64,000 nucleotides of DNA from Acetobacterium sp965140355 (GTDB taxonomy: Bacteria > Bacillota > Clostridia > Eubacteriales > Eubacteriaceae): the NCBI GenBank assembly GCA_965140355.1, contig OZ223194.1, forward strand, positions 1,550,001-1,614,000, read 5' to 3'. The notes beneath the pieces were generated by a model. That model was not told where the DNA came from. It made no database searches and saw only the letters and a list, made by a program, of their open reading frames with translations. The translations under genes were made by a program, and so were the position numbers. Positions 52,179 through 61,470 of this stretch are shown here, piece after piece; within the stretch, counting starts at the first letter, position 1, and every line of letters begins with the position of its first letter.

Positions 52179-54170
52179 ATGAAAAAGAAAATGCTGGTAA
52201 TCGGCTTAAGTTTTTTATTGTTTCTTGTCCCATTATCGGGATGTGCAACAACATCACCAAGCCATAGTTACGATAAAACCATTGCGACAGCAAGAACCGA
52301 AATCTGGAAAGCGATTTCCGGCGGCGGGGCATCGAGTGCGACGGTGGCGATTATTGATAATGGAGAAATTGTCTACGAAGAGGGTTTTGCGATGGCAAAT
52401 CGGGAGGAAGCATTATCGGTAGATAACAATACGCAGTTTAATATTGGTTCTATTAGCAAGGTTTTTACGGCGACAGCAGTGATGCAATTGGTGGAAGCAG
52501 GAAAAGTAGATTTGGATCAGCCAGTTGTTAACTATGTTCCCGATTTTGTGATGCAAGATGCTCGCTATAAAGATATCACGGTACGGATGTTGTTGAATCA
52601 TTCATCGGGATTGCCAGGAACCGATTATACAGATGGATTCGCAACAAAAAAAGACCCGGATTTTTTAGTGATGTTTATGAATTATCTGGCTAATAGTAAT
52701 TTAAAAGATGATCCTGGGGTGGTCAGTGTTTACTGTAATGATGGATTTACGCTGGCAGAAGTGCTAATTGAACGCGTCTCCGGGCAGTCTTATGCAGACT
52801 ATATGAAAGCGCAGATATTTTCCAAGGCCAATATGGATAACAGTAGTTGTAATTTTACCGCCGACAATACGAACATTGCCTTGAAATATAATAATGAAGA
52901 TGGAACGGCGTTCCCGGCAGAATATGTTAATTTGATGGGAACCGGGGGAATTTCGTCGACGGCTGCTGATTTATGTCGATTTGGCGATGCCTTATTAAAT
53001 AAAAAAATTATCAGTAAAGAATCGCTGGCTGAATCGATGAATCCTCAATACGCCAGTGAAACGGTGCCAGCGGGAAAACCAATAACCAGTTATGGTTTAG
53101 GCTGGGATATGGTCAATGTCCCCGAATTTGCCGATCAGGGGATTCAGGTACTTAGTAAGAATGGGGGAACGCTGCAATTTAACTCGCAGCTTTATGTGTT
53201 GCCCAAAGAAGGCCTTTCGGTGGCTCTGATTTTTGCCGGTTCAGCGGACACGGCGGACATTACTAACAAGATTACGGAAACATTACTTGAAGAAAAAGAG
53301 ATTATTCAGAACTCGGAAACAAAGCTGACAACGACAGCAAAAACAGCACAGATACCGGATCAATTGATGAGCTTTGCGGGATATTACGGTGCCAATGGGA
53401 GTACCATTAAGATTGAATTTAACAAAGAAAAGGGGCTTTTAGACTATCAGGAATTTAATGGGACACAGTTTGTCAGCACCGGAAATTATACTTATCAGGA
53501 CGATGGTTATTTTTATCTGTCGTCGGGAAATCGGATGTCATTCAGCAATAGTTTTGGTAAAAAGCTAATTCTGCAGTCACTTCCGACTTCGGATTATTCT
53601 ATTGTTGTCGCAGAAGCGATAACCGCAACAAATCCAGTTGATACCCAAAATTTTGCCAACAAGTGGTGGATTCCGACTAATTTTAAGGCGACTGATTTGA
53701 ATACCTTTGCGGCAGCAACGGGAAATATTGCGGATTTGCCGGGTTTCATCTATTTTGGCGGCGATGGCGCGTTTACGCCATATCCATTAAAAGACGCGAA
53801 TACTGCCGTTATGACATTGGCTTATGCTCGGGATTTAGTCGAACCGCGAATCACTGAGGTTAATGGAAAAAAAGTATTGAGTGCAATGAGTTATACTTTT
53901 ATGGACGCAAATGATGTGCCAATATTACAAAATGGCGAAGTAATCAATATCTTGGCAGCTAATCAGAACCAGATCAGGAAACTTGATAAAAATGGAACAT
54001 TTTCGGCAACCTTACCGGAAGGTAGCCGTTTGATTATCTATGATGCCAATTTTACCGTTGTTTATGACAGCTTGCTTTCAAATAAGAAAAAAACTTCGGT
54101 AACCGCAGGCTCTTATCTTTTATTTATCGGAAATGAAGGAGATTCCCTCGAATATACCTATACAGACTAA
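52179..54170 (+). CDS. Beta-lactamase-fold serine hydrolase lipoprotein
   Basis: 663 residues. Signal peptide with lipobox LSGC (C22). The catalytic domain (about 35-370) has SISK (S91, K94) as the SxxK nucleophile motif, YCNDG as the YxN motif, and a late NGGTLQFN stretch in the position of the third motif (usually KTG or HxG). A C-terminal region of about 290 residues is beta-rich, with a DUF3471-like start. It is probably a D-aminopeptidase, esterase or carboxypeptidase on the outer face; true beta-lactamase activity is less likely. AGGAGG precedes the ATG. Confidence 0.85.
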   Translation: MKKKMLVIGLSFLLFLVPLSGCATTSPSHSYDKTIATARTEIWKAISGGGASSATVAIIDNGEIVYEEGFAMANREEALSVDNNTQFNIGSISKVFTATAVMQLVEAGKVDLDQPVVNYVPDFVMQDARYKDITVRMLLNHSSGLPGTDYTDGFATKKDPDFLVMFMNYLANSNLKDDPGVVSVYCNDGFTLAEVLIERVSGQSYADYMKAQIFSKANMDNSSCNFTADNTNIALKYNNEDGTAFPAEYVNLMGTGGISSTAADLCRFGDALLNKKIISKESLAESMNPQYASETVPAGKPITSYGLGWDMVNVPEFADQGIQVLSKNGGTLQFNSQLYVLPKEGLSVALIFAGSADTADITNKITETLLEEKEIIQNSETKLTTTAKTAQIPDQLMSFAGYYGANGSTIKIEFNKEKGLLDYQEFNGTQFVSTGNYTYQDDGYFYLSSGNRMSFSNSFGKKLILQSLPTSDYSIVVAEAITATNPVDTQNFANKWWIPTNFKATDLNTFAAATGNIADLPGFIYFGGDGAFTPYPLKDANTAVMTLAYARDLVEPRITEVNGKKVLSAMSYTFMDANDVPILQNGEVINILAANQNQIRKLDKNGTFSATLPEGSRLIIYDANFTVVYDSLLSNKKKTSVTAGSYLLFIGNEGDSLEYTYTD

Positions 54171-54190
54171 TTGATTCACTTTAATAATAA

Positions 54191-54234
54191 AAAACCCACG
54201 ATCAGGCGGTTAAGCGCTTAATCGTGGGTTTTAT
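54191..54234. terminator. Bidirectional terminator
   Basis: AAAACCCACGAT (54191-54202) and ATCGTGGGTTTT (54221-54232), a perfect 12-bp stem between convergent genes. Confidence 0.9.
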
Positions 54235-54273
54235 TGTTGGGCTACAAATTATAAAAAACGTTAAGGCCGGTAA

Positions 54274-56250
54274 TTAAACTAACTGATAAGCGGCAACAAA
54301 ACCGGTTTCCACGGCGTTGGCAATTCGGCCAATCTGAGCGGTGTCACCAATATTGACAACTTTATCAAAAACCTTGGCAATTTCATCAGCTAAGGTTTTA
54401 TCGGCTTTGACACCTAGCGATAAAACAACATAATCGACAGGAAGATCAACGCATTCACCGGAAGGTTTTTCCAATTTAATTGCCGTTGCTCCGATTTCAA
54501 CCAGTTTGTGAGAAGGCATAAAGACCGTTCCGAATTTGATCAGGCGGGCCTGAACATCACTAAAACTTTGCCAGCTGGCATCGGGACCAACACGATCAGC
54601 CATTTCGACCACAAAAACCTCATTATCCTGAGTTTCCAGCAGTTCGGCAGTTTCGACACCAGTCATACCGGAACCGATAACAGCGACTTTTTTGCCAGTA
54701 AGGTTTACTTTTCCAGTCAAGATATCAGTACTGGTACAGACATTGGCATTATTTACGCCAGTGATCGATTGTGGTACGATTGATTCAGAACCAGTGCCGA
54801 CAAAAACAGCGTAAGGTGCTAATTCTTTAATGGCATCAATGGTTGCTGGTGTGTTTAGACGAATCTCGACCCCGAGCTTGTTTAATTGAGTTTCATAATA
54901 ACTTATCAACCAATTGATTTTATCTTTATGTGGTGGTTTATTGGCGAGACAAAGCTGTCCGCCCAGTTCATCGCTTTTTTCAAACAGGACCACCTTAAAT
55001 TGGCGTTCGGCCAATTCTTGAGCAGCGGCTAATCCAGATGGTCCGGCACCGACGACAACGACTAAACGACCATTGCCATCTTGTCTGGAATCATTGTAAA
55101 ACCATTCTCGAGCGGCGCGGGGATTAATTGCGCAGGAAAAAGGTTCGCCTTTCATCCCGTTAATAATCATCGAGTCCATGCAATTCAGACAGGAGATACA
55201 ACGGCGGATATCATCAACACGACCAGCTGCTGCTTTATTGACCCAATCGGGATCAGCCAGTAAACCGCGCGCAATGGTAACGCCGTCAACGCGGCCTTCG
55301 GCAATTATTTTTTCGGCAAATTCAGGATTTCGAATAACCCCGACGCCAAACACGGGAACATCAACGGCTTTTTTAATGGCTTCGGCCAGATAGATTTTCC
55401 AACCTTCGGAAAATGAAATCGGTTCCCAAGCTTGGTTCATCGTTTCGTAAATACCGCCTGAGACGTTAATCGCGTCAAGGCCAAAAGGTACCAGATATTT
55501 GCAGATTTCAACCGCTTCATCAAGCAATAACCCATCTTCCTGGAAGGGGAACATTGATTCGCGGAGGAATTCATCAGCTGAAATTCGTAGTGTTACCGGA
55601 TAGTCTCGACCAACTCGTTCACGAATTCCTTCGATGATTTCTTTAACGACACGGGCACGGTTTTCGGTGCTGCCACCGTATTCGTCGGTTCGTTTATTGG
55701 TTAATGGTGAGAAAAATTGATTTAACATGTAACCATGCGCACCGTGAAGTTCAACTCCATCAATGCCGGCTTTGTAAGCACGTTCAGCGGCATCGATATA
55801 ATCCTGAACAAAGCTTTTTATTTCAGCGTTGGTCATTTCACGGCATTCGGATTGAACCAACATACTGGGAATACCACTGGGAGAAATGGTGGCTCGGCCA
55901 CCAATAGCCATATTGTCAGTTTGACGGCCAGGATGATGCAGCTGGACAAAGATGGCGCCATTATAAAAATGAACCGCCTTGGCTAATTTTGCCAACCCTG
56001 GGATGCAGTCATCAGTGGCGGCCGATGTTTGCCGCGGGGACATGACCCCGGTTTCATTATTAACGCGGGTTACTTCGGTGATGATCAGACCAACGCCGCC
56101 TTTGGCACGTTCGGCATAATAAGCACATTCGCATTCAGAAACGGTGGCGTTGTCATTAGCGGTACCACAGCCCATGGCTCCCATGATGACGCGATTTCTT
56201 AGTTTTAGGGTGCCAATATTAATGGGTGAGAGTAAATTTTCAAAAGTCAT
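54274..56250 (-). CDS. NADH:flavin oxidoreductase / 2-enoate reductase-like
   Basis: 658 residues. The N-terminal Old Yellow Enzyme barrel binds FMN (1-345; LRNRVIMGAMGCG, VQLHHPGRQ, GVELHGAHGYMLNQFFSPLTNKRTDEYGG). The cluster-binding segment CISCLNCMDSMIINGMKGEPFSC (about 351-373) holds one [4Fe-4S]. The C-terminal FAD/NAD domains have VVVGAGPSGLAAAQELA and VAVIGSGMTGVETAELLE. This is the three-cofactor layout of 2,4-dienoyl-CoA reductase and clostridial enoate reductases, which reduce activated C=C bonds with NADH. It probably forms an operon with the alcohol dehydrogenase 99 bases upstream. Confidence 0.9.
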   Translation of the reverse strand: MTFENLLSPINIGTLKLRNRVIMGAMGCGTANDNATVSECECAYYAERAKGGVGLIITEVTRVNNETGVMSPRQTSAATDDCIPGLAKLAKAVHFYNGAIFVQLHHPGRQTDNMAIGGRATISPSGIPSMLVQSECREMTNAEIKSFVQDYIDAAERAYKAGIDGVELHGAHGYMLNQFFSPLTNKRTDEYGGSTENRARVVKEIIEGIRERVGRDYPVTLRISADEFLRESMFPFQEDGLLLDEAVEICKYLVPFGLDAINVSGGIYETMNQAWEPISFSEGWKIYLAEAIKKAVDVPVFGVGVIRNPEFAEKIIAEGRVDGVTIARGLLADPDWVNKAAAGRVDDIRRCISCLNCMDSMIINGMKGEPFSCAINPRAAREWFYNDSRQDGNGRLVVVVGAGPSGLAAAQELAERQFKVVLFEKSDELGGQLCLANKPPHKDKINWLISYYETQLNKLGVEIRLNTPATIDAIKELAPYAVFVGTGSESIVPQSITGVNNANVCTSTDILTGKVNLTGKKVAVIGSGMTGVETAELLETQDNEVFVVEMADRVGPDASWQSFSDVQARLIKFGTVFMPSHKLVEIGATAIKLEKPSGECVDLPVDYVVLSLGVKADKTLADEIAKVFDKVVNIGDTAQIGRIANAVETGFVAAYQLV

Positions 56251-56349
56251 AATAATGCTCCTTTAGATTTATAAATATGGGTAATTGCAAAGTTAGAACC
56301 TTCCGTTCAGGGGACGTTTACAATTACCGGGAAACAGTTTATGTGATGA

Positions 56350-57510
56350 TTATTGGTAACAGTCGTACATTTTTCCTAATGTTTCGCTAATTAGCTCTTC
56401 GGTAGCGGGAATCGGGCAGAGGAAACGTAAGCCCTCATTGGCGACGTAGCTAGTACAGCCGACAATTTGTTCGCGGGTGATGTTTAATTTTTCCAGGGAT
56501 GGAACGCCTAATTTTTGTTGAAAATTTCGGAGATTGTTGGCAACTGCTGAACCTATTTCCTGAGGATCGGAGGAATCAATGGTTAGCCCCATCAATTCGC
56601 CAATTTTTTTAACTTTTTCAGGGTAAACGGTAACTGTTAGTTCCAGTAGTACTGGGGTAACTAAGGCACAAGCGATACCATGGGGAATATGAAAGGTGGC
56701 GCCCATTGAATGAGCAATAGCATGGCCGAGATGAACCATCGCGTCATTAAAGGCAATACCGGCGCTATTGCTGGCAAGAGCCAGATTTTCTCGGGCTTCG
56801 AGATTCATTGGTTCGGCGACCGCAATGGGCAACCATTCGGTAATCCGTTTTATGGTATCATAACAGAGAATATCTGAGTGGGGATTGGGTTGAACGCTGG
56901 TAAGCGCTTCGCAAGCATGGGAAAAGGCATCCATTCCGGTATAGACCGTAATTTCTTTGGGCATATTTAAGGTTAATTCCGGATCAACAATGGCAAAACT
57001 TGGAGGTGCCATGGCACCAATTTTTTCATGGTTTTGAGTATCACTGATAACGGCAATAATGGTGCTTTCAGAACCGGTACCAGAGGTTGTGGGAATTAAA
57101 ATAATTTTCATCGCCGGCTTTTCCAGGGGGGCCATTTTGCGAGCGGAATCAAGTAATTCAGCAACGTTGGCATCATTTGGGGCCAACACGCTGATGCCTT
57201 TGGCAGTATCTAACACGCTGCCGCCACCAATTCCTACAATGCCATCAATTTTCTGGCTTCTGATTAGATCAGCGCCAGCTTGAACACTATAATCAGGAGC
57301 GTCCATTTCACAACGGTTAAATAAAACTGACTCAATGCCTGCGGCGCTTAAACTGTCGATTACTTTTTGAGCGTGTCCGCGTTTTTCAACGTTTTCATCA
57401 GTGACGATTAATATTTTTGTCAAACCTAATTCTTTTCCAATGTCACCAGTGGTGTTGATTGCACCAGCGCCAAAAGCTACGGGGCATAACTGAGTATATC
57501 TTTGTACCAT
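56350..57510 (-). CDS. Iron-containing alcohol dehydrogenase
   Basis: 386 residues of the group III alcohol dehydrogenase family: the NAD-binding GIGGGSVLDTAKGISVL (about 93-109), the TTSGTGSESTIIAVIS signature, and metal ligands in MDAFSHACEALTS, HLGHAIAHSMGATFHIPHGIACA. It oxidises alcohols or reduces aldehydes with NAD(P)H. AGGAGG lies ahead of the ATG. It is transcribed with the enoate reductase-like gene and divergently from a PucR-type regulator. Confidence 0.92.
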   Translation of the reverse strand: MVQRYTQLCPVAFGAGAINTTGDIGKELGLTKILIVTDENVEKRGHAQKVIDSLSAAGIESVLFNRCEMDAPDYSVQAGADLIRSQKIDGIVGIGGGSVLDTAKGISVLAPNDANVAELLDSARKMAPLEKPAMKIILIPTTSGTGSESTIIAVISDTQNHEKIGAMAPPSFAIVDPELTLNMPKEITVYTGMDAFSHACEALTSVQPNPHSDILCYDTIKRITEWLPIAVAEPMNLEARENLALASNSAGIAFNDAMVHLGHAIAHSMGATFHIPHGIACALVTPVLLELTVTVYPEKVKKIGELMGLTIDSSDPQEIGSAVANNLRNFQQKLGVPSLEKLNITREQIVGCTSYVANEGLRFLCPIPATEELISETLGKMYDCYQ

Positions 57511-57529
57511 TTAAAATCCTCCTTTTTTC

Positions 57530-57562
57530 GTGAATGAGCTGTTTGCTTGACAATTCATTCAC
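57530..57562 (-). promoter_or_regulatory. Inverted repeat in the adh leader
   Basis: GTGAATGA (57530-57537) and TCATTCAC (57555-57562), 17 bases apart, lie between a minus-strand TATAAT (about 57573) and the adh ribosome site. A plausible operator for the divergent PucR-type regulator. For that regulator, TGTACA, 17 bases and TATAAT (near 57746-57774) form a promoter-like pair. No gene is seen in the rest of the 300-base gap. Confidence 0.45.
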
Positions 57563-57810
57563 AATGTTATTATAAGTATAGCAGTTGGAAGACGGTTCGT
57601 CTTTGTGATAATTTGAGATTCCCAAACATTTTTAAGTAAACGATGAACAAAGAAAAACTATCAGAATTTACAAATTAAAGAAGTTATTTTAGTAAAAAAT
57701 TACAATATATAAGAATCTCACAATCGCGGCCTTTGATTGTTGGTTTAATGTACAGCGGTTTTACATCATGTTATAATAAGATAAATCTAAAAAGAACGAA
57801 GGTGATTTTT

Positions 57811-59367
57811 ATGGCCATGTTACTAAAAAAAATTATTCAGGCATTCGATGAATATCCCATCCGAACCACGATTAATGGAAATAGTGAGATGATTGAAATT
57901 GAGCACTATGAAGAATACAGCAAACGATCCCAACCTTTGTCAGCAACTTGTATCTATGTTATCAGAGCGTCAATGATTGCTGAAATAACGTTGAATAATC
58001 AAATAAGTTTGATTATTATAGAAGATCAACCGCTTTCACCAAATATTTTTAAAGAGTATCCCTTTAATTTTATCATTTTAAATAAGGATTGGGAAGTTGC
58101 TCAGGCGATGGCGGTGCTCGAAAAATTATTTGCTGATCATCTGCGAATTGGCGAAGTTTCGGTTAAACTACTGCAGGCCTGTCAAAAAGGATATTCGATC
58201 CAACAATTACTGGATTTAGGTTATCAGATACTTAGCAATCCATTGTTGCTGGTGGATATTTCACTTTGCTTTGTTGCCCATTCCGGCGGCAATAACATTG
58301 AAAATGAACCGTTATGGGAATGGACGCTGTCAAAAGGGTATGTCAATAAGGAATATGCACGCTCAGTGATGACCGAAGATTCCCAAAGTGAAATAAGCGA
58401 AGAAAAAGAAGTGCTGGTTATTTGGGAAACAGGCTTATTAAATCATCGGCAGTTGGTTGGTCGGGTGTTAAAAAATAATCGACCGCTGGCATATCTGAAA
58501 CTGCTGGAGTATCATCATCCCATTTCGGACTGTGATGAAGAAATTCTGGTTATATTATGTAATGTTCTGGCTATGAATATGATTGATAGCAATGACATTT
58601 ATCATTCCCCAAATGCTTTAAGCGATACCTTTTTAACGGCGTTATTAAATCAAAAACTGTATGACCATGCCGCTATTGAAGAACGGGAACGGATGTATGG
58701 CTTAAAATTATATAAAAATATGTTTGCCATTGTCATCAAGATTGACAATCGAAAAAACACCAATGATCGGTTATATTATCTGAAACGGATCTTTCAGAAT
58801 TTTTTCAATCGTCAAACGGTGATCATTTATAATGGACAGCTGGTGATTTTGCTGGATACCCTAACAGAAGAACTACAAAATGAACGAGAAATGGCTTCTT
58901 TTAAGAGTTTACTGGAAGAAAATGACTGTACGGCGGGGGTCAGTAAAATATTTTATCATCTGTATGATTTTTGTGAACATTACAAACAAGCTTATAACGC
59001 TTTAAACTTGGGCGATTTGCTGAAGAAGACGGGGCGGATATTAAATTATGATGAATTGATCATCTCACATATGATTCTCAGTTTCAGAGGCGAAACAAAT
59101 ATCAGAAATCTAATTCATCCGGTGGTAAAAACCTTAAAAGAGCTGGATCAGAAAAAAGGCAGCAATTTTCTGGAAACGCTGATCGCATACATCAAACATA
59201 ATCAGGATACGACAGTTACCGCTAAAATTTTGCATATTCACTACAACACCTTGAAGTATCGCATTAATCGGATTACTGAAATAACAAATATTGATTTTAG
59301 CGATAATGAGACGTTGTTTAACATTCAGTTATCTGTCAAAGTGAATGAAATTTTAGATTGCCTATAA
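57811..59367 (+). CDS. PucR/CdaR-type transcriptional regulator
   Basis: 518 residues. The N-terminal two-thirds hold a PucR-like sensor region and a GGDEF-related middle domain without catalytic motif. The C-terminal 60 residues are the PucR helix-turn-helix: LETLIAYIKHNQDTTVTAKILHIHYNTLKYRINRITEIT. GAAGGTGA supports ATG 57811; an upstream in-frame ATG lacks a ribosome site. Being divergent from the alcohol dehydrogenase/enoate reductase genes, it is the likely regulator of those genes. Confidence 0.85.
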   Translation: MAMLLKKIIQAFDEYPIRTTINGNSEMIEIEHYEEYSKRSQPLSATCIYVIRASMIAEITLNNQISLIIIEDQPLSPNIFKEYPFNFIILNKDWEVAQAMAVLEKLFADHLRIGEVSVKLLQACQKGYSIQQLLDLGYQILSNPLLLVDISLCFVAHSGGNNIENEPLWEWTLSKGYVNKEYARSVMTEDSQSEISEEKEVLVIWETGLLNHRQLVGRVLKNNRPLAYLKLLEYHHPISDCDEEILVILCNVLAMNMIDSNDIYHSPNALSDTFLTALLNQKLYDHAAIEERERMYGLKLYKNMFAIVIKIDNRKNTNDRLYYLKRIFQNFFNRQTVIIYNGQLVILLDTLTEELQNEREMASFKSLLEENDCTAGVSKIFYHLYDFCEHYKQAYNALNLGDLLKKTGRILNYDELIISHMILSFRGETNIRNLIHPVVKTLKELDQKKGSNFLETLIAYIKHNQDTTVTAKILHIHYNTLKYRINRITEITNIDFSDNETLFNIQLSVKVNEILDCL

Positions 59368-59494
59368 ACGTTATCGTCGTGATAAAAAAGGGACCATAAC
59401 AAATTAAGTGATGGCGGCGAACTGTAAATAATTGCCGAAGTCAATATCATCCAAGAAATGTCTTTCCCCAAATGCTATCCTGTTAAAGCCCAGT

Positions 59495-59538
59495 TAATTG
59501 CGAAAGGAGCGAAAGGTTTTTACCCAGTTTCGCAATTA
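59495..59538. repeat. 11-bp inverted repeat upstream of AraC gene
   Basis: TAATTGCGAAA (59495-59505) and TTTCGCAATTA (59528-59538) with a 22-base centre, 33 bases before the regulator start. It may be an operator or a leader hairpin. Confidence 0.4.
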
Positions 59539-59571
59539 GTTGGTAGTTAAGACAAAAAGGAGTTGGCGAAG

Positions 59572-60429
59572 ATGAGATATAATGAAGAACGAACCGTTTG
59601 CTTTGACCCGGATCTGCAGATCGAAGCTTTTCGGTTAAAAGGGATTATTCAAAAATTTCCCAATCATTTTCATGAACATTATGTAATTGGTTTTATCGAA
59701 AGTGGGCAAAGAAAATTGTCCTGTAAAAACAAAGAATATCTGGTCGGACCGGGAGACTTATTACTCTTTAACCCGTATGACAATCATTTTTGCGAACCGG
59801 TCGACCAACAAACATTAGATTATCGATGCATCAATATTAACCCGCAAATAATGAGAACTGTGATTATGGAAATAACTGAAAAAGAAGAAGAACTTTATTT
59901 TCGGCAGCCAGTTGTGGTCGCTTGTGAGCAGGTGACGATACTGCGGGAAATCCACGAAATGTTAATGAAAAATGAACCGGAATTTAATAAAGAAGAGACT
60001 TTTCTTTTTTTTATCGAGCAATTGATCGCCGAATATGGGGTCTGGAAATCCGATTGTATTCAGGAAGCGGTGATTACCGGAATTGAAATAACCTGCGACT
60101 ATCTGGAAAAACATTACCAGGAACGGATCACTTTAAATAATTTATGTGATTTAACCGGATATAATAAATATTATCTGGTTCGGATTTTCACAAAAATAAA
60201 AGGAATCACCCCTTATCGTTATTTGGAGACGATCCGCATCAATGCTGCCAAGCAACTGCTTGAAAAAGGTATGGAACCAATTGAAACGGCGCTGCAAACG
60301 GGATTTTCAGATCAAAGTCACTTTTCTAATTTTTTTAAAGAATTTATCGGGATTACACCAAAACAATACCAAAAAATATTTTTAGCAGATGAACATCAAG
60401 TGAAGGCTGAAACGAGAAAAAATTGTTAG
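59572..60429 (+). CDS. AraC family regulator with cupin sensor
   Basis: 285 residues: N-terminal AraC-type cupin (about 15-140; FPNHFHEHYVIGFIESGQRKLSCKNKEYLVGPGDLLLFNPYDNHFCEP) and a C-terminal pair of helix-turn-helices (ITLNNLCDLTGYNKYYLVRIFTKIKGITPYRYLETIRI; ETALQTGFSDQSHFSNFFKEFIGITPKQYQ), a full AraC signature. ATG 59572 has AAGGAG 9 bases upstream. The next gene, a DMT transporter, overlaps its end by 7 bases and is probably its target. Confidence 0.88.
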   Translation: MRYNEERTVCFDPDLQIEAFRLKGIIQKFPNHFHEHYVIGFIESGQRKLSCKNKEYLVGPGDLLLFNPYDNHFCEPVDQQTLDYRCININPQIMRTVIMEITEKEEELYFRQPVVVACEQVTILREIHEMLMKNEPEFNKEETFLFFIEQLIAEYGVWKSDCIQEAVITGIEITCDYLEKHYQERITLNNLCDLTGYNKYYLVRIFTKIKGITPYRYLETIRINAAKQLLEKGMEPIETALQTGFSDQSHFSNFFKEFIGITPKQYQKIFLADEHQVKAETRKNC

Positions 60430-61349
60430 ATCGGGGTAGTCTGGCGGGACATTTAGCCGCCCTTTTTACCATTTTGGTGTGGGGAACCACTTTCGTTTCA
60501 ACAAAAGTTTTATTGGCGGCGTTTAGTCCAATTGATATTCTGGTGTTTCGTTTTACGATTGGTTTTATTGCATTAATACTGGTTTATCCCAAACGGTTGC
60601 GGATTTCTGATAAACGCCAAGAATTGCTTTTTATGGCTGCGGGCCTAGCCGGGGTAACACTTTACTTTCTGCTGGAAAATATTGCTTTAACTTATACCTA
60701 TGCCTCTAACGTCGGGGTTATTATTACCATGGCACCTTTTTTCACCGCCTTTTTTGCCCGTTTTTTTCTAGCCGAAGAAGATTTCAAAGTTAATTTTATG
60801 ATTGGCTTTATCGCAGCGTTAAGCGGGGTTTTTCTGATTAGCTTCAACGCCACGACGGTATTGCAACTTAATCCTAAAGGGGATGTTTTGGCTTTGGTTG
60901 CGGCCGGCTTGTGGGCTATTTATGTCGTTTTAACAAAAAAAATATCGGCGTTAGGTTATCATACGATTCAAACGACGCGGCGGATCTTTTTTTATGGGAT
61001 TTTATTTATGATTCCGTTATTGCCGTTTTTCGGATTCAGTTGGAATTTAGCGCGGTTTAGCCAGCCAATCTATTTGATTAACATGCTTTTTCTGGGGGTA
61101 TTCGCTTCAGCGGTTTGTTTTGTGACCTGGAACCTGGCGGTTAAACGGCTGGGGGCGACAAAAACCAGTGTTTATATTTACCTGGTTCCGGTCATAACAG
61201 TGGTGACAGCGGTGATGGTGTTGGGTGAAAAAATGACGTTGGTGTCTGTTGTCGGAATTTTGTTGACCATTTTGGGATTGTTGATCTCTGAAAAACGAAA
61301 GTTATTTTGGAAAAAAGAAGGTCAGATAACAGAAGATAAACAGAATTAA
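60423..61349 (+). CDS. DMT/EamA family transporter
   Basis: 308 residues with ten hydrophobic segments in two EamA repeats (LAALFTILVWGTTFVSTKVLL at the start; VLALVAAGLWAIYVVLTKK at the start of the second). Such carriers export amino acids, metabolites or drugs. The TTG start at 60423 overlaps the AraC gene; no better start is seen before the first helix. Confidence 0.82.
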   Translation: MLDRGSLAGHLAALFTILVWGTTFVSTKVLLAAFSPIDILVFRFTIGFIALILVYPKRLRISDKRQELLFMAAGLAGVTLYFLLENIALTYTYASNVGVIITMAPFFTAFFARFFLAEEDFKVNFMIGFIAALSGVFLISFNATTVLQLNPKGDVLALVAAGLWAIYVVLTKKISALGYHTIQTTRRIFFYGILFMIPLLPFFGFSWNLARFSQPIYLINMLFLGVFASAVCFVTWNLAVKRLGATKTSVYIYLVPVITVVTAVMVLGEKMTLVSVVGILLTILGLLISEKRKLFWKKEGQITEDKQN

Positions 61350-61391
61350 TCGGCAGTCCCCTTTTTTAAGTGAATAACATAAGTTTAAATC

Positions 61392-61439
61392 AATTTTCTG
61401 CCTGATTTATGATAAAATAAATCAGGCAGAAAATTTTTT
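61392..61439 (+). terminator. Terminator
   Basis: A 19-bp stem (AATTTTCTGCCTGATTTAT 61392-61410, complement 61417-61435) followed by T6, just after the transporter. Confidence 0.9.
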
Positions 61440-61470
61440 ATGAAAAAAAGATGTTGATGAGGAGGATGAA

